This document shows positions 1 to 10,110 of a DNA stretch of 64,000 nucleotides, piece after piece. Both the position numbers and the translations under genes were made by a program. This stretch comes from Mantis religiosa (taxonomy: Eukaryota > Arthropoda > Insecta > Mantodea > Mantidae): assembly GCA_030765055.1 (NCBI GenBank), contig JAUKNK010000057.1, positions 1,458,501 to 1,522,500 of the forward strand. The letters are read 5' to 3'. Position 1 is the first letter of the stretch, and each line of letters starts with the position of its first letter. A model generated the notes under the pieces. That model made no database searches. It was not told the origin of the DNA and was given only the letters and a program-made list of their open reading frames with translations.

Positions 1-310
1 CCAAGGTCGATGACAATAACAAACAGCGTTCTGATCACTTTACCTCATTGATAAATTCGAGACTCTTCCAGAAGAATAAAGAAACCGAATATTCTATCAC
101 GTTCCAAAGGAGTAACTTAATCTATGCCGGTAAGTCCTTTATCTCAGCTATCTTTATTTGCCGGCCCTTTGTGTACCTATGCCGCGCTATCGTAGATAAC
201 GGCCTAGGGACAATATGTATGTATAGCTACATAAGCGACTTGTCTGTTTCAAGGTTTTACCTTTTAGTTTATGCTATAAAAGTAATAATCATTGTATATG
301 TTGTGTCACA
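1..310 (-). mobile_element. Ty3/gypsy LTR, partial at window edge
   Basis: This is the outer part of an LTR that is complete in the second copy at 55144-55582. It shares the block 'gatgacaataacaaacagc' and flanking bases with two related LTRs near 26980-27416 and 51344-51812. I place the outer end at the TCACA (about 306-310) because the full copy starts with TGTGA, giving short inverted termini. The inner part lies outside the window. The exact end is inferred, because this LTR is quite diverged from its relatives beyond the first 200 bases. Confidence 0.55.
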
Positions 311-1039
311 CACACTGGAAACAAACAAACATCCCTATCACCATCTCTAATGTACCTCTTATTACAGTATTTCACAACCAAAGTTTCTGATAGCCTTGTA
401 CAGCTGTTCTCGCTCAGTATTTTAGATATTTATACTCTTAGTGTTCAGAGTGATTTCTTATAGCCATCGAGAGCTAAATGAATGACACATTTGAAATTGT
501 TAAATTTCAGTATTAACCATGTCTTATCCCAGTACTGTAGCAAATAAATTAGCTTGCATAGCATGTGTATAGAAACTTATGATATCACTTTAGAAAACCT
601 GGAACACCTTTTGCTCTTTTTACATTATTTGGGTATTGAAGGCAATTGTGAGAGAGGTACTGAGGATATACGTAGCAGTGAGAGAGAAAATGACCCGCTT
701 CCTTCAGGTGTCAGTGCAGAATGTACTTTGTGAGGTGGTCAAAATAACTCGAACACAAATAGATGTATAAACAAATAAACATATTTTCTGGTGTAAAACT
801 AACTTGTGATATCCAACCAACTGAAAATTTCATAAAAAAAAGTAAAAATTTTATTGCTTACTTAATGTCTCTCATTGTTACGGAAACAAATGTATAGTGA
901 GTAGGATGAAAGAAGTCCTGACTTCTAAAGGCAATTCAGGGCTTAAGAGGAGAATTCAGAAGTGGACAGTGCACATGTGCTACATTTTGTAAGATCAGAC
1001 ATGTACCGGTCTGAAGATGGCATGTTAGTTACTCCGTTG
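311..1039. other. AT-rich stretch, no gene recognised
   Basis: No ORF longer than short chance frames and no family motif were seen. The last part may hold further decayed piggyBac sequence, because the relic downstream begins without a clear start. Confidence 0.5.
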
Positions 1040-1489
1040 TTTGGGGAAATGACGGGTCACATGTGGGTGATGTGGATCAGCTATTACTAGATATCCCTCT
1101 TTAACAAAACAGTTAAATGGTAAAAAAAGTACTTTTATACCAGCTGGATGTAATCATACACAATTGTTTAGTAATTTGCAGAGCAAGACATGACCTATCT
1201 GGAGTTACGCATATCAATAGCTTGTAACCTAATTGAGTACTATAAAATTCAGAGACCTCTTCATACCAGAGGTAAGAAATCCACCACTACTACAGCCCCC
1301 TAATACTTGAGAGAAAACACTTACCTAAAAGGATACCACCCACAAAAAAAGAGTCATGAAATTGAATGTCTAGTGTGTTGCGAAAAAGAAGTTTGCAAGG
1401 AAACCGATATTATTTGGTGTGAATCTGAAGATGTGCCCTTGTATGTTTATCCAGGTTTTGAGATGTACCATTCAAAAAGAAACCCTTAA
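1040..1489 (+). pseudogene. piggyBac-type transposase relic (C-terminal part)
   Basis: The last 60 codons (1307-1489) read like the cysteine-rich C-terminal domain of piggyBac/PGBD transposases: ECLVCC, then a second Cys in IIWCESED, then the family ending VYPGFEMYHS, where functional members have a Cys in place of the Gly. Upstream, in shifting frames, NDGSHVGDVDQLL resembles the family's MGGVDxxDQ region and QLDVIIHNC the following helix. The catalytic DDD core is not recognisable and several stops interrupt the region, so this is a dead 3' fragment. No TTAA-flanked terminal repeats were identified. A near-identical copy lies at 56312-56761. Confidence 0.65.
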
Positions 1490-1685
1490 TGTACGTTTTC
1501 ATTATTTACAAAACTAATTTAAATGTATTGTAAAATAGGAAGGTTAAAGTAATTGGTGTTACAGAAGCATTAAATGCATGTATGCGCAGGATGTCTATGC
1601 ATGCCCTTTTCGGCTTGTAACATTTTCAATTGGACGTCATATGAAATCCGTGAAAGGATTAAAAGGTCTCTCTATGTACAGTATG

Positions 1686-1925
1686 TCTGTTTGTTTGTAA
1701 TTTACATCCCCCAACATTAAGTCATATCGGACGGTGAATGAATTGGATGAAATGATGCTCAAATGAGTCCAGGGACCATGGAGCTTAGAGTTACCTGACA
1801 TTCGTTTTGAAGGATAAGTGAAAACCCCGGAAAAACCTTATCCAGGTAAATCACCCTCACCGAGATTCGAACTCAGGACCTCTTGAACGTGAGGCAAACA
1901 TGCTACCACCACGCTACCGAGGCAG
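1686..1925 (-). mobile_element. tRNA-derived SINE (family 1) with 17-bp target-site duplication
   Basis: On the minus strand the element starts with a tRNA-like head. A box A-like stretch (TAGCGTGGTGGTAGCATG) and a box B (GAGTTCGAATCTC) form an internal RNA polymerase III promoter. A unique body follows and the element ends in an A-rich tail (GATGTAAATTACAAAC). It is flanked by the perfect direct repeat 'tctctatgtacagtatg' at 1669-1685 and 1926-1942, a target-site duplication made by LINE machinery. Other copies: 42328-42571 (complete), 3991-4034 and 53636-53692 (tails only), 56958-57197 (second copy). Confidence 0.85.
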
Positions 1926-2289
1926 TCTCTATGTACAGTATGCCGAATAACAACAGTAACACTGAATGTCCGACAAACTCTCACTAATTTAAGCCTAAAT
2001 CCAGTGATAAATATACAAATGACATTCCAAGTTAGTTTTATGATGGTTCAAGTGTCCCGGAAGTCCAAGTTTGGGTCAAATCAATCTTGAGGTTAAAGCA
2101 CTCAGTTTATCACGGCAGACATTGATCATATTATAACTGGAAGGTACAAGTAAGAATCATTTTACAAATTTAGGTCATACATCTGGTCCCTAAGGGAAAG
2201 AATAGAGTAACCTCAAATCTGTTATACAAGAAATTTTTGTAGGTTTGAAGGTTCATCAGCACATTAGGAGACAGAAACAAATGATGTCT

Positions 2290-3000
2290 ACTAGCCTATT
2301 GATCACTGATTTACAGAAGACATGCAAATATACAGCAATTGTAGCCAACCTCTTAATTTGCTTGTAAATGGATTCATGAAGACAAGATCACTCTTTATAG
2401 CAAAATAAAACAAACACTTGTGCACCTAGGCAAAAAATTTACAATCAACAAAAGATTAGAATGGTGAACATAAAAATCTCTTAGGTGCCCAGCACAAGAA
2501 ACTGACATTTTAAAAATTTCAGCACAAAAACCAAAACTATACAAGGTTACTGTTACCTAGGAAGTACTACCAACAGATCAGTAGTCAGGCAAATCTGGTC
2601 AAAAAGCTTTGATAAATGTTAATGATGGAATAATCGATCCCTAATTAATACTGTTCAATGATGAAGAATGGTTACATTTAAAAGGTCATGTTGCATCACA
2701 AATCGACTGATATATTACATATAACGAAAATGTTGGGCATGAGTATCTGTTGTATGTTGATAATATTGCGTTATGCTCCGCAATAAATGGATGTAGAATA
2801 ATGTGAACTATTTTTATCGGTGTACCACATATGCAGTAAGATTCAGAAATAATATACTGGCACAAAGTTTCAACAGCTAACGAATATAAAATCATAGTCT
2901 GAATATTTCCAGCAGAACTCTATTTTATAGAATCATTAATAAAGGTTTAAAGCCAGGTTAATCTATGTTTACAAGAGTTATTTATGGGGTGAGATAAAAA
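2290..3000. repeat. Ancient dispersed repeat block X, copy 1
   Basis: This stretch aligns by eye, with many substitutions and small indels, to 7690-8400. Shared landmarks are 'agcaattgtagcca', 'aatttgcttgtaaat', the FNDxEW-coding stretch and the 'aaggtttaa' near the end. It contains the DDE-transposase relic listed separately. It is far more diverged than the recent duplication, so the two events are independent. Confidence 0.6.
2654..2910 (+). pseudogene. Tc1/mariner-superfamily transposase relic (DDE core piece)
   Basis: The frame from 2654 reads FNDEEWLHLKGHVASQ before a stop. This matches the FSDEAxFHLxGxVNxxN block around a catalytic Asp in the Tc1/mariner-type families common in insects. 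The sister relic at 8028-8220 keeps more of the next block. Frames shift repeatedly afterwards, so there is no functional product. The call rests on motif recognition only. Confidence 0.5.
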
Positions 3001-3297
3001 ATTAAGTACTAAAAACTAATTGACACATTTTGGAAGAACTACAACATAATATCATGATAGAAACTAACATTATTTTAGATTATGAGAAAAGAGAAGCTAA
3101 AAAAAGTAAAAAATACAAAAAATTTTAAAACTCAAATAACTATTGCTCTTACGGGTAAATACTGTATGCGCCACAATATACAGTACTCAATTTTGCTCAG
3201 TGCACATGCACGTGCCTGAGGGTCTGCATGTTGTTACATCGCCATGATGTACAGTTAGTTGTGTATAGAACGTTCTGTTCTGTTACTGGAAGTAAGA

Positions 3298-3958
3298 ATG
3301 GATCTCGCGATAGAGAAAAAGTGTTTATAGTGGAGTATTATTTTCGCTCATAAGGAAATGGTTATCAAGGCAAGCCAGGTTCAAAGTTAGTGGTGGAACA
3401 CTATCATGAACACTTCAATAAGCCACCACCTAGTAACACAGTTATGCTATCTATCGTTAACAAATTTCATCGTATGGGTAGTGTATTGTGTCAAAGCAAG
3501 GGAAGGTCCGGTAGGCCTGTAACATAGGAACATAGTTGTTGTGCCATTTATTCAGGATCTAAGAAGGTTTTGTCGTACCAGAAGCATGCAGATGAATAGA
3601 CAGTGGTCCAATAAGATGGGGTGACCTGCCACACCACTCGACAGTCTATGTCTATGCTGCACGAAACCTTTCCAGGATGGGTAACTTCCCGAAGGTCTCT
3701 GTTCCCCTACGCATCATATTCGCCCACTGTCACAGCACCTGATGCTTACGTCTGGAAAATGTTGAAGGAGAATTTCTCAATTGCTCGGATCTACCCCAAA
3801 CTGTGCCTGCATTAGGTCAGAAGATTGTCTCATTCTTCGGGACTCTGCAGCAAACTGTGTTACAGAAGACGTTGGAAAATCTCTGTGATCGTTATGAACA
3901 CTGCCTACAGTACAATGGGGCACATTTTGAACATTTACACTATCATCTCGATACATAA
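3298..3958 (+). pseudogene. Tc1/mariner-type transposase relic (N- and C-terminal parts)
   Basis: From the ATG at 3298 the frame reads MDLAIEKK and, after a stop, an HTH-like region containing VVEHYHEHFNKPPPSN, then VNKFHRMGSV and KGRSGRPVT. That is the usual N-terminal helix-turn-helix plus GRPR-like linker of insect Tc1/mariner elements. The C-terminal end is also visible: PDAYVWKMLKENF (position of PxDFFLWGYLK), QKTLENLCDRYEHCLQYNG and GAHFEHL just before a stop. The catalytic middle is missing, so this is an internally deleted, frameshifted relic. Confidence 0.7.
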
Positions 3959-3990
3959 GGTAATGGCAATAAGAGTAACATAATTTCCAT

Positions 3991-4034
3991 CCAATATGAC
4001 TTAACGTTTGAGGACGTAAATTAAAAAAAAAAAA
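3991..4034 (+). mobile_element. SINE family 1, 3' tail fragment
   Basis: 'atgacttaacgtttgagg' followed by 'acgtaaatta' and a run of 13 A is the plus-orientation 3' end of the SINE complete at 1686-1925. The body and tRNA head are absent, so it is strongly 5' truncated. It follows directly on the transposase relic. The A-run is one base shorter in the second copy. Confidence 0.6.
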
Positions 4035-4189
4035 ATCATACTTTCCAGTACTGTATATTTTGGTGCATACTGTACATATACTCTTTGTTTTGCTGTTTTC
4101 CTGTTTTTCATGACTTAAAGCAGAAATGCAGGCAGTGTACCTAGACAAACGAATAGTACAAAACTGTTCCAACAATGTTATTATCGTGC

Positions 4190-4275
4190 AATAAAAATTT
4201 ATAGTGATCTTCCATTCTACTTGAAAAAATTAAGTAATCCTAAACAACATAGAGTTTTTAACAAGGATCTAAAGT
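4190..4275 (+). pseudogene. LINE ORF2 C-terminal end, fragment
   Basis: The frame reads IYSDLPFYLKKLSNPKQHRV, then FNKDLK and a stop. This is the (Y/W)NxLP...FKxxLKxxL ending common to Jockey/CR1-type LINE ORF2 proteins. The following 300 bases (to about 4570) are shared with 9840-10110 and are probably the same element's 3' region. No RT motif remains. Confidence 0.5.
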
Positions 4276-5032
4276 AATTCTTACATACTCACTTCGCATA
4301 TAATATCTAAATATTCATTAATGCCCCATTAACAATATGTACATTAGATATCAGGCCTTTTGGTGATTTACATTATACTGACCTGCAGTAATGCATGTTC
4401 TGAGATTAATGCTTGAAATGTGGTGGTTCATAAATTTTAAATTTTTAATACATAATGTAACAAAAAGGCAATAAAGGTACCAGAGTACTAGTAGTGGTAG
4501 ATGTATTATGAATTATGCTGCATGTGCCACAAATATGACATGTTGAACATCCATGTGCTTTGCTCAGGCTGGCACATGAGATATGAACAAAGACACAAAT
4601 GAAAAACAAATGCTATGAATGTGTGAACAAGATGGATAAATCTGAATGAAGATGTACATGATAATTATTTGATTATGCATTTACTACTAATAATTTATTT
4701 AATTTGGCAATTTTCCAACTAAATAAAATACTTCTCCCAAATATATATTATAAATAATCTATATGCTTTAATTTAAGTTACATATATGTGTATTTGTAAT
4801 CAAATGTGTTAATCTGAGTAATTGTGTATAGAGTAGAGTTTGGCAGTTGAGAAATATGCAGCACATCCAGTGTGTGAGTCAGAATTATTGACTTAGTTTA
4901 TTTTTCACAAATCAGTATGTGATGCTAGCCGCACTGATATCATGTCATTTATATAACATGTTCTCCTTAAGCACAAACGAGTAAAGAGTTTCAGTAGTAA
5001 TAAACTGAAATACAGTTGTTGATGTTACCTAA
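4276..5032. other. Noncoding; contains dispersed repeat blocks Y and Z
   Basis: No gene is seen. 4370-4570 is related to 9900-10110 (shared 'actgacctg.agtaatg.atg' pattern). 4780-5032 is related to 8930-9180, sharing 'gagtaa.tgtgtatagagta' and 'gttacctaaca'. The second block continues after the LINE insertion at 6843. Confidence 0.5.
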
Positions 5033-5044
5033 CAATAAGGATGT
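5033..5044. repeat. Target-site duplication, left
   Basis: 'caataaggatgt' recurs at 6831-6842, bracketing a LINE. The related empty site at 9170-9250 lacks the inserted sequence, which supports these bounds. Confidence 0.8.
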
Positions 5045-6778
5045 TTTTCTCATGTAGTAACTTATGGAGTTCTGCTTTATTATCTTAACTTAATCCTGTT
5101 TCATTGCATTGTATGTTCAAATCTCCAAATACAGTCCCCACCCGGAGATCCGAATGGGGGACTATTACTCCGGATTATTTTGTAGAAAGACACATAAACA
5201 TAGTTTATTGAGCAGGTTTCAACCGTTTCTTATGGACACCTCTTGTTTATAAGTAGGCAGTTAAATCGTTCCTTCTTAGCCCTCATATTGTGGAGGGAAT
5301 ACACCTGTTGTTGGTCTACGGATCCGCTGGATCAGGCTTGGCAAATCATTATGATATCACCAGCCTTTCCTTCATTTGCCAGATGAAGGAAGTTCCTACT
5401 GCTATGACAGGTCAGCAGTAAATTTATAAATGGCGTTTCCTCCATTTTGATGGAACAGTTATACCGCTGTAGCTCGGTCCCCAGAGCCTCATCTACATAT
5501 AATACATATATAAGGCCAGTTCTTAATTACTATGGAGAAGTACTGATAACATCATCACCTTCAACTTCCATGATACTGGAGTGCACACAAAATCAAGCTC
5601 TTAGGTTAATTGCTGGAGCTATAAAAAATACACCTATAATAACCTTACAAGCATTTACATGTAACAGACCCATAATGACAGATTTAGAAATGCAAACCCT
5701 TTTAGCATATGAAAAGCTCTTAAGAATTCCAGAGAATAATAAATGGGTAAAACAACACACATCAACCTTCAGTTTGAAAACTCAATTAGGCTTCATACAG
5801 AAAGTTCAACAACTAAGAAATAAACTAAATTACCCATCCAAAATAGAACCTTTCATGTCTCTTAATAACCCACTAAACACCTTTGAATTAGAATTCTACC
5901 TAGATTTACTTGCAGATTTTAAAAAGGAATACTCATCTACAGAAGCTAAAGCATATGCCCTTGAAACCATAAATGTGAGATATCCAGTTGACAAATGGAC
6001 ACACATATATACAGATGACTCTCTTTATAATCAAGAAGATGGAGCAGGAGCAGGAGCTACCTGTAAATTCTTTTCTTTCTATAAGCATGTTGGAATTTAC
6101 TTAACAAGTTTTGATGGAGAAATTGATGCAATTTATACTTCCTTACAAAATCTATTTGCCTGGACAAATAAGCTTTCCAACATAGTTTTCTTAACAGAAT
6201 CTAAAGCAGCTATTCAGGCAATTATTTCAAATGACAGCCCAAAAACAGAAAAGATAAATGAAATTCATAACATGATTAAACATCTTCAAAATTTAAATAT
6301 ATGTATAGTTTTCCAATGGATACCATCTCACTGTGGAATTTCTGCCAATGAGCAAGCAGATATGTTGGCCAAGAAGGGTTTCAAAATATCTCAAACAAAG
6401 AAACAAAATATCCCCTATGAAACAGTCGAAAGATTAATCAAAAACATCTTCAAAAAACTATATAACTATCTAGTTTCCTCTGAAAAACTTAATTGGAAAG
6501 ATCTCCAAAACAAACTAAAGACAATTCCAGAACTACCTTGAAAATCTTCAGTAGCAATGTTCAGATTAATCACAGGCCACGATTGTTTGAATGGAAATTT
6601 ATTCATGATTGGATTAACAACTTCTCCAGAGTGCTGTTTATGTGGTAAAGACGATTTAATGAACATCGATCATCTAACTGTATGTGAAACTCTCTAAAAT
6701 CAAAATCTAGTCTCCAAATATTGGGAAGCAAGAATAAAAATGATTTTATTATCAAATTCTGAGCATTAAACACACACA

Positions 6779-6830
<52 letters not shown>
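5045..6830 (+). mobile_element. 5'-truncated LINE (RNase H-bearing, I/LOA-like) with (CA)n tail
   Basis: The 1.79-kb insert is bracketed by a 12-bp direct repeat. It holds the end of an RT, an RNase H domain, a CCHC-like finger and a CA-repeat tail instead of poly(A). The part before about 5480 does not read as LINE protein. It contains a short hairpin (CCTTCATTTG/CAGATGAAGG) and may be a separate sequence fused at the 5' end. The two window copies differ in CA-tail length by 24 bp. The clade is inferred only from the RNase H and the tail. Confidence 0.75.
5447..6696 (+). pseudogene. LINE ORF2 C-terminus: RT end, RNase H, zinc finger
   Basis: The 364-codon frame begins with the RT connection region (YNTYIRPVLNYYG, then QNQALRLIAGA). 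It continues into an RNase H fold with HIYTDDS (first acidic residues), FDGEIDAIY (catalytic Glu region), FLTESKAAI, where the usual Asp is Glu, and WIPSHCGISANEQADMLAKK (final His/Asp). A TGA at 6539-6541 interrupts the frame. Beyond it the same frame reads CCLCGKDDLMNIDHLTVC, a zinc-finger-like end. The catalytic RT core is absent, so the copy cannot move by itself. Confidence 0.8.

Positions 6831-6831
<1 letters not shown>
6772..6831. repeat. (CA)n microsatellite, LINE 3' tail
   Basis: About 60 bp of CA repeats with one 'aaac' interruption lie between the last LINE codons and the right target-site duplication. They probably arose from a simple-repeat tail. Length varies between the two window copies (24 bp shorter at 62041-62079). 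Confidence 0.9.
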
Positions 6832-6834
<3 letters not shown>

Positions 6835-7120
6835 AAGGATGTAAACAGGCTACAATTCTGAGGCAAGAGGGCACTTCTATGTCTCCTTGTAGAGGAACTG
6901 AAATGTAAAGTTCATGAGAGGGTCACGTGAGGATGAGTCAATAAACACTGACAGCAACTATTTGTTGATGCACACAACAATTGCAGAACTACAGAAACAA
7001 CTTCACATGATGCCAATGGATCAGCTCTGAATGGTGGACAAAGCACACACTCCCTTGCCCATGCATTTGTACATAGAGAACAAACGAAATAGGTCAGTTC
7101 ATCAGCAGCCTATAGAGAAA

Positions 7121-7600
7121 ATGGAGATGTTACGCAAAGAGCAATACACTGCATTAAAGATTTGCTTTTGCTTGCAGAAATCCCACACAGAAGGTTAGAG
7201 AATGCTGCAGGAGGCATATGGTGATAATGATCTGCCACACTCCACGATACTTCAGTGGTTCAAGATATTGAGCGAGGGCCGTGTTTCTGTTACCAAGTAA
7301 GATGGACTGGGGACTCTGGCAAACATAATAAGGCTGGCATCATTGTTTGTGAAGACCTGCAAATTAGAACTGACAGTCTTGTAGACATGTTACAGAGTTC
7401 CCATAGCAGTGTTTTACCAATTCTGCATAATCACTTAAACATGAGACATGTCTGTGTAAGTTGAGTGCCAAGATTATTGACTCCAGTACAAAAGATGATG
7501 GAGGTGGAACTGTGTATGGAACTGCAAAGTCTGGTTGAGATGCATACCTCAATGTCATCATTACAGGACTTTACCTGTCTGTAAAAGGAACTCAGGAGGA
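7121..7600 (+). pseudogene. mariner transposase relic (N-terminal half)
   Basis: From the ATG at 7121 the frame gives EMLRKEQYTALKICFCLQKS, then EAYGDNDLPHSTILQWFK and SEGRVSV. These match the paired HTH domain of mariner transposases (KEAYGDxxLSRxxVFEWHKRFxEGR). Across frame changes it continues with LHNHLNMRHVCVS and VPRLLTPVQK, matching the block before the catalytic core. The catalytic D,D34D core does not follow in readable form. Multiple stops and frameshifts make this a dead relic. Copy 2 is at 62368-62847. Confidence 0.75.
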
Positions 7601-7689
7601 AGTATTTTGCTACTTTGGAGGCTGTCGTGAAGAAGGTGAAGGATGGCTTCCAGTGTGTCCGAGAATTGGCAGAAGCATATGCACATATA

Positions 7690-8400
7690 GCAATTGTAGC
7701 CAATCTCTAAATTTGCTTGTAAATTAATTCCGGGAGGCAAGATCATTCTTAATAGCAAATGAGGCTTAAATCCTCATGTACATAGGCAGTAACATTTAGA
7801 CACAATCAGCAAAATGTAGAATAGCTACCACAAAAATCTCTCAGGTACCTTGTACAAGAAACTAACATTACAAAACTTTCAGTACAGAAATCAACAGAAA
7901 TTTTAAAACTCAAATCATATAAGGTTACAGTTGTCCAGGATTTACTCAAGTGAGCACTAGTCAGGTTAGTTTGTGTAACTGAAATATAAGAAATGTTGAT
8001 AAAACAATCAATTTATGATAAATAATGTTCAATGACAAAGAATGGTTTCATTTACATGGTCACATTTCATCACAACACAATTGATAAAGGAAATTTTGTT
8101 CATGAGTATCCCTTCGATGATACAAGAATCAGGGTATCGTGCACAGTAAATGAATGCTGTGTCCAACTTATGCAGAAAGGTACAAAAATGATATACTGGT
8201 CCCATGTTTCCAACAGCTAATGACATAGAATGTCCATCTGGATACTTCCAGCAGAACTCTACCACAATGGATTCAGATGTGTCATTTATGTACTGTAGGA
8301 ATTCTTTAAACAATCATTATTAAGGTTTAAGTCCAACTTGGTCCTTTGATCTTACAATGTTTTGGTAATATGCAGCCAAAACTGCATAACAGATTCTTTA
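7690..8400. repeat. Ancient dispersed repeat block X, copy 2
   Basis: This is related to 2290-3000, with shared landmarks in the same order, but clearly diverged. It starts right after the mariner-like piece and includes the DDE relic at 8028-8220. Confidence 0.6.
8028..8220 (+). pseudogene. Tc1/mariner-superfamily transposase relic (DDE core piece)
   Basis: FNDKEWFHLHGHISSQHN is followed, after two stops and a frameshift, by HEYPFDDTRIRVSCTVNECC. This corresponds to the FSDExxFHLxGxVNxQN...VHExPLHDxKxxVWCAVS blocks of insect Tc1/mariner-type transposases. It is the better preserved of the two block X relics. No terminal repeats were identified. Confidence 0.6.
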
Positions 8401-9735
8401 TCATGAATTTGCACTGTCATTTACAATTAGTTATCTGCGGGGCTATATAGACCACTATTTCATTACGTGTGGCAGAATGCTGACTGCGATATTGGTGAAC
8501 CAGTGGACAACTTCAACAGTGTAATTGACGTGGTGTTACAGAATGTGCAAATATAAAATGTGTTCTACTTTTCTACACTGTGCATTTTGTAGTCATCATA
8601 TTGCTGATAGCATTTTACTGAAAGTCCCCATTTACATTTATACTAAGATATCTGCATTGTGTATGACACCTAGAACGGAGCTAGAGTGATATACAGAGCA
8701 TGATAGTAGAGTTTTACAGAACAACACCCAACAGCACATTGAGAGGTACGTACTGATCCTGTAACCAATCTTTCATCTTTCATACAAATATGTTTGTCAC
8801 AGCCCAAATACTTTACTTGTTAGTTGAACATAAAGCATTGTTAAGACTTGAAATCAGACATTTGAAGATGGCATTATGAAACTTTGCAACAGAAGTACAT
8901 AAGACAAGATACTGTTAACATTGTTAACATATATGTGTAATAAAACGTATTAATATTACCTGAGTAACTGTGTATAGAGTATACTTTAGCAGTTGAGAGA
9001 CATGTAACACAACCAGTGTTTGAGTATGAATTATTAAATCTATTTAGTTAAATTTAAAGGGAGTTTTCACAAATCAGAATCTGATGCATAACATGTTTCC
9101 GTTAAGGATAAACAGTTTTCAGTGTTAAAAATACATACACGAGTAATAAACTGACACACAGTTGATATTACCTAACATTAGGGACAGACAGCACTTTGTG
9201 TCTCTCAGTTGAGGGACTGAGACGTCATGATCATGAGAAGATTGTTACAGATCACACAGATAAAGTTTATATCATAAATAAAAACTAATGCCTTCCCTTC
9301 ACTATCAAAAGATACATTCTGCTTTAACACAAGCAGAGTTAAATAATGTGAGTAACCATAGATACATATTATGTTCCAGAACTAGATGTAAGCATATTTG
9401 TTAATAGTTCACAATCATAAATGTTGCATCTTTTTGTGAATAACACAATTTGAATGCAATTCACAAAAGTAGAATTTGGTATGAACTGATGTATATCTTA
9501 AAGAAAGCACAGAACACTCACATATTTACCAACCGATCACAAAGATTTATATTAAAACTTATTACTCTTATTGTTGAATAAGTATATTTTCTTTTAAGCT
9601 ATCTTACAAATAATTATAATGACTTTACAACAAAAGTTGCTGTGCATGGCCACACTACAAGAAATACAGGCAATCTCATAGACAACAAATAACTTAGAAC
9701 TGTTACAGAAGGGATGTTACTATTCCACAATAAGA
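8401..9735. other. Noncoding; dispersed repeat block Z' at about 8930-9250
   Basis: No gene is seen. 8930-9180 matches 4780-5032. 9180-9250 matches the flank after the LINE insertion at 6843-6925 (shared pattern 'gcactt..tgtctc...gaggaactga'). It therefore acts as an uninterrupted version of the site split by the LINE. Confidence 0.55.
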
Positions 9736-9825
9736 ATTTACAACAATCTTGTACACTACTTAAAACTATTAGGTAAATCAAAAGTCTTCAAGAAAGTTTT
9801 AGTCATTCTTATATACTTACTGCTT
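9736..9825 (+). pseudogene. LINE ORF2 C-terminal end, fragment
   Basis: IYNNLVHYLKLLGKSKVFKK aligns with the LINE ending at 4190-4275 (IYSDLPFYLKKL...FNKDLK). The homology continues into noncoding sequence to about 10110. It is only the last 30 codons of an ORF2 and is not functional. Confidence 0.4.
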
Positions 9826-10110
9826 GTACAATATGGAGGAATTCTTTAACATTCCTTTCAGCATTTAAATTTGTAATACACAAGACAGATGACATACGAC
9901 TATGACTTGATGTTCTACTTTATTACTGACCTACTGTAATGTATGTCCTGAGGTAATCTTCAAATGTTGGTGATTCACTAATTTCCAATGTTAATACATA
10001 GTTAAAATAAAAACAAACTTATAGATGTCAGTGTAGTTGTGGTGGAGGGTATATTACTAGTAATAATGCATTTACCATAAATGTAAGACATGTTCAATGT
10101 CTCTCAGTTT

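Noticed and set aside
6603..6866. Minus-strand ORF rich in Cys-Val repeats
   Set aside because: It is a translation of the (CA)n microsatellite and LINE antisense.
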